DNA from: Jaltomata sinuosa
Lineage: Eukaryota > Streptophyta > Magnoliopsida > Solanales > Solanaceae
Direction of reading: 5' to 3'
DNA: 64,000 bases
Assembly (NCBI GenBank): GCA_003996215.1
Contig: QJPP01002920.1
Span: 124,001-188,000 of the forward strand
Positions 1-11,000 of this stretch are shown here, in pieces (position 1 is the stretch's first letter; the number at the start of each line of letters is the position of its first letter). Under the pieces are notes generated by a model. That model saw only the letters and a program-made list of their open reading frames with translations. It had not been told where the DNA came from and did not search any database. The position numbers were made by a program, and so were the translations under genes.

Positions 1-2035
1 GCACAAAAATGTAGAAAAAAGACTTGTGGTTTATTTTTCATGGGATAAAGTCACATAAAACCTAGAGAAATCATTCTCAACATAACATTGGTAGGAGTGG
101 CAAACGAGCGAGTCGAGTCGAATATGAGTTGATCAAAAACGGGTTAAACAAAAGTGGATACAATAACCGACTCGACCCACATTTATAATGGATAAAAAAT
201 GAGTTACCCAATGGATAAATATGGATACCCATTTTATAGTAGGGATCTTACCAAAATTCAGTGAACTCAAAGTTAGCTTCAAAACTAAGAATTACAACCA
301 TTTTTTCACCATCTCTCCACAAAATAGTCACTGCTACAAATGTACATAACACACTATTGCACTAAATAATACCAAAACTCCAGAATTAACTTCAAACATT
401 CAGAAATTAAGAATTAAAAGAAGTAGAAAACAAAGGTAGAAACATGAAACAACTCTTGTCCGACACTTTATAACAAAACTAGAATCACTACTCTTTGTAG
501 AGAGAAAACTTGCTCGGTAGCATCTTGACTCTAAAATTGCTGAACAGTTTCAGCAACATATGAGACAACAGAACGAGGAAGATGCTGCACCTACGAGGCC
601 ACCACTTGCCAGCAATTCTGAGAACAATTCCCACAGACTCTCCATGGCTTCTAAGAATTACTACTAGTTCTTTGACAGAATTACATAACTAGACAAGAGA
701 AGCTCAGTTTCATTGTACGGACAACAAAAGTTCATCAACCCTCTGATGCAGAATGAAGGTGATCCAATGAAGTGGCTGAAGATTTGAGTGTACCTTCCGA
801 AGGAAAAGTGGTACAAGTTAGTTATGGTAGTTAAAATAGGCTCTTACAGCTAAGTTACACTATAGTCCCTTATGTTTTAAAGTGTAGTTTATTTAATTGC
901 ACCTTAGCCCAGTAATTAGAGGAAGGGTCCCTATCTAGTCCATTTTCTATTTTACTGTTCCATTGAGTTACTGTTCCATTGATTCTGCAACACCCTCCAA
1001 TCGTTTGGATTAAATAAAAGGGCAGAATCGTCCTCCTCTTGTTGGATGATTGATGCATCATAGGTCCAATTAAATATAAGGACATGCTCCTCTTCTTCAG
1101 CTTCTTGTTGGTTGTTCGTCTCTGTGAATGCATCGGTGCTCCAAATAGTCTTAGGAATGTATAGACACACTCTTTAGGTTTACTGGAATTTATAGTCTTA
1201 GGAATTTAAAGCGTGTGCGGAAACTTTTTTATTTGGAAACTTTTGATATGGAAACTTCTTTTTTTGGGAAACTTTTGACTTAAACAAGAAGTTATTAAGC
1301 ATATATAAGACTCACTTTTCTTGAGCAATTAAAAACTATAATAAAGGAAACCCTTTTTTTTTTTGGAAACTTCTACACTTTCTGGCTCCACCAGGGCAAT
1401 GAGTATGGCGTACACCAATCAATGAACTGCAAGGAATGAAGACATAATGGGTATGATATGTAGGAGAAAATTTGAACCCTAATACATTTACATACATGTA
1501 AGTTGTATCCTTCCCCTCTCTTCTTTCGAGCATCACTTTGCTTATATTCATGTAACAAAGTAACAATAACTAATACACTGAATACAATCAATCTCCACAT
1601 GTGCTCTTAGGCAGAGACCAAACTAAATTGCAACGTATCCTCTATGAAATAACAACTGACCGAAAACTTGTACATATTGACCAAAATCTGTACAGCTTAG
1701 TCAAACCTCAAAGCATAGATGGTCGATACTCAAATTTCGCTATCTAGATATGATCAGAACTTCAAAGCTCAAATGGAAACAACAGCAAGAAACGTCGTTG
1801 GCCTTGTGTGGTTGTGCATCTCCAACATGTATATAAACTATAACTTGTCATTGAGGTGAGAATCATTATAAGAGTCTTGTTGTGTCAATTCCAAGGTATG
1901 AACTCTTTGAAAGCTCACAGTAGAGAGAAGTCATCTATGCACGTGCACAAGGAACTATTTCATTTAACTGTTGCAACAAAATGTTAGGAACGCTGTCTCC
2001 GTCATAAGCTCTCCGGTATCTGCAAAATAAATATC
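1..2035. other. 3' flank of the RNR1 gene, no supported gene
   Basis: I see no convincing gene here. Positions 92-240 hold a fragment beginning TAGGAGTGGCAAACGAGCG. It resembles one end of the larger 8933-10458 element, so it is probably the remnant of a similar non-autonomous transposon. Short open frames on the minus strand near 870-1600 lack recognisable motifs and codon structure. The 3' UTR of the RNR1 gene should lie in the right-hand part, just below 2036. Confidence 0.55.
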
Positions 2036-5000
2036 CTATACCGCCTCAACCTCCTTAAGAGAGAGAACATCGTCACGTGGATGAGCTTCTTCAACTTGCA
2101 CATCTACTTCATCACCGATTTGTACACCAATAGACACCCACGAAGAAGCTTGAAGTCCAATCTGCAAAAGGTTTCCATTAGATTATAGCAAAACCAGTAA
2201 GAATGCAAAGAGCAACCACCAGAAACCATTAATCCCGAGGAAAACCATGGGAATATCTTTTGCCCATACTATACTATACTGGTGCCTGGTATGTGTCTCA
2301 GAGAAAGGGAGAGGGGACATATTGATATTCCCTGTTCAGGTTAATCTTGAGACATTCGGGGAGAGTTATAAGGCTTGCGCTAAATTTCAATGTGTTCTAC
2401 ATTTTCAAGCACCAAATCTTGGCACATATTAAGTCAAGATTAGTAGAGGTCAACATGAAAAGCACGACTTATTGAAAATGAGCAGCAGTTAATCATAACT
2501 TGTGTCGACTTGCACTCATAAAACAGCACTAATGTTGCCTTAAATCAGTGCTTTAATGATCCCATACAAAATATGAGACACTTTCTTTTGGTAACTGAGA
2601 GCCCGTTAGCAGAGGGGTTGAAACCCAGTGAACTATGGGCCTCACCCCTCTACCTTCTTCACTTAAATATCGGGCTTAAATACTAGTAGGGTCCGCATCA
2701 GTACGTGCGCCTAACACACACATCACACGCTAGGTTCTTATCACAAGAACATAGCCCTGGGGGTTACAAAATACAAGATCATTCTCCACTTAAATACCAG
2801 GGTTTTGTCTCCAGCAGGGTTCAAAACGGTGATGTGCGGCTAACTCACACATCACGAGTTGTGTTCTTACCACTAGACCAAAACTGTAGGGGCTACAAAA
2901 TACAAGAGGCTTTAACTCATATATTGCCTCTCAGAACATATCTGCTCAATCCTTTATAAAAATCACGAGCTGGGCAATCTCATATAAATCCTAGACGACA
3001 TAATATGATTATTTGAAAGGCTTAGCATCAAAAATCAAATTCAAATGTATGCATAAGGGAAGACTTATCATGCCCCAATTCGTCAGACGGTGGATGCAAG
3101 GAAGAGCCTTGGTCCCACTTCATTTTCTATAGGGGTCCGAATCTGTGCTTCTTCCAATATCACATAAATCTAGATACGATAGGGACCTCAAGGATTGACT
3201 AGAAAGCGAGAAATTGACTTTGAGAAAGAAAAGGGGTGCCCTAGCAGCAATGTAGAAACAGAGCTAAAAAGTAAGAAAGGGCCAACAGCAAGATTCATGT
3301 AGACATGAGTTCTCTAGCAAACATTTATACGCATATCAAGAACACATCTCACATGCCGAAAGAGTGACAAACCAATAATTGCAGTTCTGGTATTCAGCAT
3401 AGTTCAAAGAAATTATAATCTCTTACCTCCGTCAACAGTATTGCGGCTATTCGGTCTTTGATGAATCTAAGGACCAGAGCACGATACCGTTTCCCTTTCG
3501 GTTGCCTTCTCAAGTATTCCACTATCCAATAACGAAGACTGCTGCTGGAGAGCCTCCTTACAACTCTAGTTGTCATGTTTACTGAAGACGCAATGCCTTC
3601 CAGCTCCCCAGCTGAGAAGGGAAGAGAATCACCACTAAGAAAGGCTTTTACCTATATATAACAAAATGAACATCAGAACCTCACAAAACGTTGTTGCCAT
3701 TTTAATCATGCACACATTGCAGAATCAATTCATTAACATGGTAGACAAATGAGAAAATAACTGCATGCATAAAAGTTACTTGATATTGAAAACCCAAAGC
3801 ATCAATCAATGAGAAAGCAAGTACTTATACACTTGCATGAACAAAAACAACTCTATGTAGGGTTTCTATCCAGACTCGATTACAATTTAGAAGACAATCC
3901 ATGCATATCTCATAGGCAGTGCCAAGTTGCAAATTCAAGAATGTACTGTCCAATAGATAATGCTTACCTGATAATGGGCTGTGAGATCCATATATCTTCG
4001 AATAGGGGAGGTAAACTGAACATAGCCTGGAAGTCCCAACACCCCATGGCGTATAGGATTCCTGAAATCCATTTCAGCTGCACGCATAATTCGAACAATA
4101 GCAGCACTCCTAACGGGTCCTTCTGGAAGGTGTGCAAATGCAGATGCGTCGATATTAGATTGAGGCTGTCCCCGGTATGGTAAAGGAATGTTGTTATGAG
4201 AACCAAAAGTGGCTATAACTTCCCCACAGAGTATCATCATCTCAGAAACAAGCCTCATAGCTGCATCAGCCTGGTTTTCAACATACAGCTTGATTGACGG
4301 CTCTGGATGATCTGGATTAGTGACCTTAATTCGCGTTTCTAAGGTGACTGTGTCTATAGCACCCTGCAGAAACATTCTTTGTCAATTTTTGGTTCTTGAG
4401 AATCAGAATACGCTGCAGCACAATAGTAGACAATCTTCTTAAAACACTAGAACCAACATGGATAGAGTCATGCAGAAATAGTAAATAATTACATGAATGC
4501 CAGTTATCAAAGTTTTTAAACGTTACGACAGGATCTCATACTACATTTTCAATCTGAAGCTGCATAAGAGCAGTTTCAAACAAAAAAAGTAGTGCATAAA
4601 AGGTGCAAACATAGAATTCAAAAAAATCTCAAACAACATCAACAATGCAAAATTGTGAATACAATCATGGGCCAGATACCTCTCATGAATTATTGAAGTA
4701 CATGAGCAAGCATCTGACTGCAGCAAATGCAAAACCAAACATGACTAAGATAATATACAAGCACCTGTGTAAGACACAGCCAACAATATACATGTAGCTG
4801 GGAAAATAGCTCCTCAAGCAGAGTGCGGTGGAGAAAGGTGAAACTTTCTCTTAATTTCCATCAACGGCCAAATAGTTATACATAGGAAAGAGAATTTGAA
4901 GTTTGGAAGATAAGATGCAACTACCTGTTCTCGACGCCATCTTAACCGGAGTGCAGCTGCTTCAGAAAGAATTTTCAGTTCAATCTCTTCTTCAAGATTC

Positions 5001-8000
5001 AAATGAAGGAGCTCCGTTGCACTCTCATATGTCAACATATATGTCGGTTTGATGACTGAGTTTTCCACCGAGTATTCTGCAATGCTGCCAAATCCATTAG
5101 GTTAATGATTTTCTCCAAAATGTTCATTTCTTAAACTTTTTAAAATCCAAAGCATGACCTCATTTAGAAACCAGTTCTCTTTGAGTAATAAGCTCCTGAT
5201 ATCATAACAATCTTCAAGATCCAGAAAATGAGATAAACAATTGACAGTTCATGACAAATTCAATATTGTACAGAAGATTAAGCCGAACAGCAACCCAAAA
5301 TGAATATTTAAGGAACTTCTCAATAATACACCCAAAATAGATACAGTAAATCAGGAACCAATATTGAAAACTCCAAATCCCTAGACTCCAGAACAACAAA
5401 ATTCTCAGTACAATTCTCATTAATAACTAACCTGCCATCAGAACGCAGCACAACAGACACAGTAACAGCATTACACATCTTTCCTTGCTGCAGACTCATG
5501 CCTTCCATGGCCAACCTTTCAGGAAACATTGGATATGTTGCAGTAGGCAAGAATATTGAAGTTCCTCTTCTTCTTGCATCTCTGCAAAGAAAGCAATATT
5601 AAAATAATACCTCAGAAAGTTATCACTGAAATCAAAATTTTAGGCATATGACGATGTACTTGTCAATTATGCTTCCTGGCTGAACTAAGTTAGTAGGATC
5701 TGCAACATGTATCCAAATTTTAATCCGTCCGTCCTGCAACCTTGTTGCACTCAATGCGTCATCAAGCTGCAATAGCTCATGCTTTAGGAACTTTGAGAAT
5801 TATATTGTAGAAAATTGCATTTTAGAATTCCAACACACAGTCAAAGCACACAAGACATAATTCTCCCACGAAACCACAATGTATAACGCACCTCATCAGC
5901 CTCATCAACATCAATCGCGTAAACCTTCAGGTGAGTTAGGTCTGTTCTATCAGCCTAAGCACCAAAACAGCAGTGAATCAATGGTTGTTAAGATAAATAA
6001 AAAATAGACAAGAACGAGTTTAGAAATAATAAATGCTTTTGTTTAGGCAATGAACGTTTCTATGATGGTTCTAGACAAACCAAAAAGTTTTCAGTGAAAC
6101 CAAAAGTTTTGCACAAATAGAAAGACAAAGACGTTGAATTCCACTTAAAATATTTCTCCTTCAATCCTAATATAGAACATTTTTATCAAGAATCCTAGTT
6201 TAACCAATTCCTCCAGTAAAAGCCACTGGACCAATTTCTCAGGCGCATTAATAAAGCTAAGGGTCACATATTCTCACTGTCGATGGTCTATCGGAAACAA
6301 CCTCTCTATCCCACAAAGGTAGGGGTAAGGTGTGCATATATCCTACGCTCCCCAGTGGATTACACTGGGTATGTTGTCGTTGTTGTTGTGGTGGTGGTCA
6401 CATATTCCCTCTCTCTCTCCCCCCTTCCCCCTCTCTCTGTGTATCGGTCCACGCACACAAACTTTTAGATCAGCCTGTAACACCTTTGCTGTGGACATGT
6501 AGGCAAACAGACAAATCAAAAAAAAATGTTTTATAACCAAAAACTTCATCTGCTCCACGTACAACTGCTCCTTTTAAGGCTAGTCTTCATACTCATCAAG
6601 AACTTGCCAAGTTTGCTAGAAGAACTTGGATTTCATATAAATCAAAATTATTTCATTGACATCACAGTAAAATGGTACTTGAAATCATGGTGTTCAGTGG
6701 CTCAATTACCATGTTTGAACATACTGTCACAATCTTCGATACAAACGGGAACTTTCTCTTCCACCAAAAGTCCAAAAGGAACATGAAATAAGAAGAATTT
6801 GGAATTTTACAAAAAGCAACACCAAAAAGCTAGATTCAGAGGAATTCACGCTCAATCTGTAACACCCTAGTCCAAAGGCAAAATAGTACAGCCAGACAGG
6901 CAAAAATATAGATACATATGTTGATGTCATGAGTAGAAATCTTAAAGGCAACCATACCTCATCAAGGTCAGTCGATGCAGACAAAAGACTCTCTGCGGCC
7001 AACACAATCTCATCTCGATGATCAGTAGGGAGGTTCAGCTTTAACAAATCAAGATTTACATGTACAGGAAAATACCCAATATCTATGAGGAGATTCACTG
7101 CTGCAGATGAAGTCTTTGCCAGTCCCATGGCCTTCAAAATCTAGAAGAAAGGAAGACAAACACTCAAACAGCATGGTACAGTTTTCTCTAATAGTTTTCC
7201 AACCTTTTGGATAAAGGAAAAATGTGCATAATCTAGCAACTCAACAGGAAAGCAGCACAAGACCTTCAGATGGCAGTAAAAACAGAGCCTAACTTAACAA
7301 GGATAACAACTGTGATTCTCAAATAAATTCAGGAGACTTTTCATCCAATAACCAAAGGTTTTTTTTTTTGGACAAAGAATCCAATAACCAAAGGTTAAGA
7401 AGGTGATTAATTACCATCCCAGCAGTTTTCTTTTGATCGTCGTTTTTGCAAGAATCAATGGCAAAAGCTTCAAGAGACTCTATCTTGTGCCAAGTTTTCT
7501 CTTCAGCCTTCCAGGAAGATCTTGGGGGTTTGTCTTGAGGAGGTATTTGTTTAGCAGATCGCAGAAACTGTATAAGTTCCTCAAACTCCTTCTCTGCGGC
7601 CTCTTTAGCAAGCTTCCTTCGCAAAAGTTCATCCACCTAAATTTTTAGGCCAGGCAGTTACTTGCATTGAAGAGAGGTAAGCAAAATGAGGCATTCATAT
7701 AACAAAGTGAAAAAATCGGGAGACAAAAATGTCACAACGCAACCATGAAAGATGGACGTTTCAAAGGAAAATCTTCAGGTAACTCTCTACAAGATTTATG
7801 AGAGCTGATGGAACAAGTAAACATACAAGTCCATGCATGTGTGTTGCGCATGGTCGTGGCAAGAAGAAGAATTCATTGATCTTACCCATACATTTAATAC
7901 ACACACACATAAATTATATCAAAAGAGAATTGGTTTTGAAATATCAGGTGAAAAAGGAAAATACTTGATGAACTTACTATCATAGAAGTTACATTCTTTT

Positions 8001-11000
8001 AATACTACTCTGTAATACTGATATGGGAAAAATGTTACAGTTATTTAGGCTCTCTGGATTTAAACACTAATATCCACAATATGATCTTTTATACGGTTTA
8101 AAACTTATCTAAAAATTACATGTATTAAAATTAAAAAATATATAAGTAAAACTCTAAAAAGAGAGCAAAATTCTAAATGTAATCTTTTTGCGATTGTATT
8201 AGTTTCTTATCTTATCTAATAAAAGTGGGAGCCTTGGAGCAACGGTAAAGTTGTCTCGTGTGACCTATAGGTCATAGGATCGAACCGTGGAAGCAGCTAC
8301 TAATGCTTGCATTAGGGTAGGCAGGCTACATCACACCCTTTGGGTGGGGTGCGGCCCTTCCCCGACCTTTGCGTGAATGTGGGATGCTTTGTGCACCAGG
8401 CTGCCCTTCATTAGTTTCTTATCTAATATCCCGATGGACTTTGCTTCTTCCTATCCAGTTAGTATGTACACAGGTGGGAGTTCATGTGTTAGCATACCTC
8501 TTCATAACTCTACTAATGAACTTCGTATTCTATGAAAGAATCATTAGCACATTTACCTAATTGGAATAATATGATAGGACATCACCGCTAGTTTAGTTTC
8601 TGAAAGGATAAAGGGCTTTATATATTCACTTACAAAATTAACTTGAAAACTTCGTTATCTCTGACCTATTGATTGTAACCTTTCCTGAACAAAGGCTATT
8701 TTTTCATATATAAAGATACTTTTTTTCTATTGCATATAGTTACAACAGATGAGAAGCTAATTCTAATATTTATTAAATTAGGCATCATTTTTCCTTTCTT
8801 TTAGATTAAGGTTAGTTAGATGCTCTTGACGTCTCAAACTGGGAACCTCAGTTCACAGAGTAAATAGAACAACTGCATACATCTAACAGATAACAGATGT
8901 AGAAGAAAATGCCACTTTAGCCTCATTCTTTGTAGGGGTGGCAATTGGGGCGGGGCGGGGCAAGCCTAGACCCGCTAAGATTTTGACCCGCCCTGCCCTG
9001 CCCCGTCTAGTATATTTTGAAAATTTGCCTGCCCTGCCCCGTCTAGTATATTTTGAAAATTTGCCTGCCCTGCCCCGTCTAGTATATTTTGAAAATTTGC
9101 CTGCCCTGCCCCGTTTAGTATATTTAGTCTCTTTTATTTATTTTATTTCTCTTTATTTGTCATTATAATATTCTATTCAATTCTTTTACTATTTCGACTT
9201 TTTGGTAGTTACCCTTTAAATCTGTTGTGTCATTGTGATTAAAGTCTGAGAACGTCATTTCTACTTATAACCTTACATAAAACATTCTTATGAGGTATTT
9301 TCGAAAACTTGGTGGTAAGTTTCATTTCTTTTTCTATAAATGTAACTTTTTCTTTGCTGAACATCCATTTCACTTGATGTTAGTGTCTTGCATTTGAAAT
9401 ATCAGTAAGCAACTTTAGGTTATGTTTCCTAATAAAATTTCCAAAAGTATTGTTCCTACCTAATCTGTGTTGATTCACTAAGTTGCTCGGACTCAGGTGC
9501 GGGTGTCCGATACGGGTGCAGATCTAGAGGCCCGATCTTTCGTGAATTGTGATCTAAATTTTAAGATTCGGGGTACTGGTCCAGGTACGGACACGGGTTC
9601 GGGAACTAAAAATTATTCAAATATCTAAAATTAGAGTTACATGTCTAAATTATGACACAATATCAGGACACTTACAAGGTATTCAGAGGAAAAAATATTG
9701 ATCAAGAGGAGTATCCCAGAAGCTGATATTAGGAAAAGGACTGACATAGAAATTTCTATATACAAGGTACTCCATTTTCTTCAAATTTCACCTTAGCTTT
9801 TGTTTTGATTACAGAAATCATTGTATCCGTCTTGAATTTCTCCATTGATTTTGGTCAAAGTACCCAAAATCGGTTGAAGATTTGGTACGGATCCCACGCC
9901 CACGTCGTGTCGACACGGGTGCGACACCGAAAGTGAAGAGTCCGAGCAACTTGGTTGATTTATTTGATCATTTGAAAACATATCAAAAAGGAAGAAGAAT
10001 AATGACATTCATCTAACTCGTGATTTTAAATTATACATACCATTGCAGGCTTAGTTCAATGTTGCAACAGTTGATCACTGAAGAGATCTCAGTTTGGTGA
10101 CACCAGACTTGAAGAGAAATGAAGATTTAACAACTCTTTCTTAACTCGGAATCACCGATGTTTTCAAAAAAGAAATCCGACAACAAACAAACTAAGCTTT
10201 AAACAATTATCACCACACCGAGGCCCGAGCTTTAAATTCAGATTCTTATACTCAAAGACGATCAACTAGAAGTCAGAAGTGGGTCGCTTTTTTTTACCCG
10301 ACCCATTTTTTAACTGGCACCTTGCCCTGCCTTGCCCTAACCCATTACAAATTAAAAATAATGTTTTGCCCTAACTCGCCCCGCCCCATTTAAATCTTCA
10401 CCTGCCCCGCCCCATTAAGAGTTTGCCTTGCACCGCCCTGCCCCATTTGCCACCCCTATTAACTAACATTTGAGCAGATTGCCTGAATGGATTCTATCAG
10501 ATTTCAAAGATAATCCCATTCATATAAATCTAAACAAATCATGTCCCATTGAAAGCAATAAAGATCGGCCAAAATACACCTGTCTCGGATCTTCAATCCA
10601 GGAACAAACAAATACCAGAATAGAAAAGAACAGGAAAAAGCTCATAAAAGAGAAAGTGATATAGGTAACAGAGATGGAAAAGAAAAACATATAGAGCACA
10701 AGAAAATGTCCAGTCATCTAAGACCAAATGAGAACAGATGACGCATTTTCAGTTAACCAAAATGGCAGAGAGAAGATTGTATCATACCTGGTTAGCAGTC
10801 CGAGGTCCATATACAGAAAGACCTTTTGACTCCAGAATTGCAAAGTACACCTCATCTCTTGATAACAGCAGGTGGGCACAATAGGTCTCAAGAGGCTCCG
10901 CACTACCAAAAATCATCTGGTAGAGTGAAAAAAGGTCATTAAAAGAACAATCGATGTCAACATTGTGACTTCCAGAGAGATTACCTCAGCTAGTTCTTGA

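Larger units (their letters stand above)
8933..10458. mobile_element. 1.5-kb non-autonomous TIR element, hAT-like termini
   Basis: The left end reads TAGGGGTGGCAATTGGGGC and the right end is its inverted complement (GCCCCATTTGCCACCCCTA), so the element has imperfect inverted termini of about 19 bp. It continues inward with GGGGCGGG-rich sequence at the left and CCCCGCCC-rich sequence at the right. No transposase is encoded. The termini resemble hAT-type ends, but the 8 bp on each side do not match, so a target duplication is not visible. A second element (9480-9952) is nested inside. Both lie in RNR1 intron 5. Confidence 0.6.

Noticed and set aside
3935..4375. Independent small protein on the minus strand
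   Set aside because: It is exon 12 of the RNR1 gene plus intron read-through, not a separate gene.
8226..8300. tRNA-like sequence with A and B boxes
   Set aside because: It is the head of a SINE: no cloverleaf closes, and the SINE body and target duplication explain it. The same holds at 12580-12629 and 49920-49976.
8938..9168. Open frame with four PALPRLVYFENL repeats
   Set aside because: Produced by the 36-bp minisatellite inside a non-coding transposon in an RNR1 intron.
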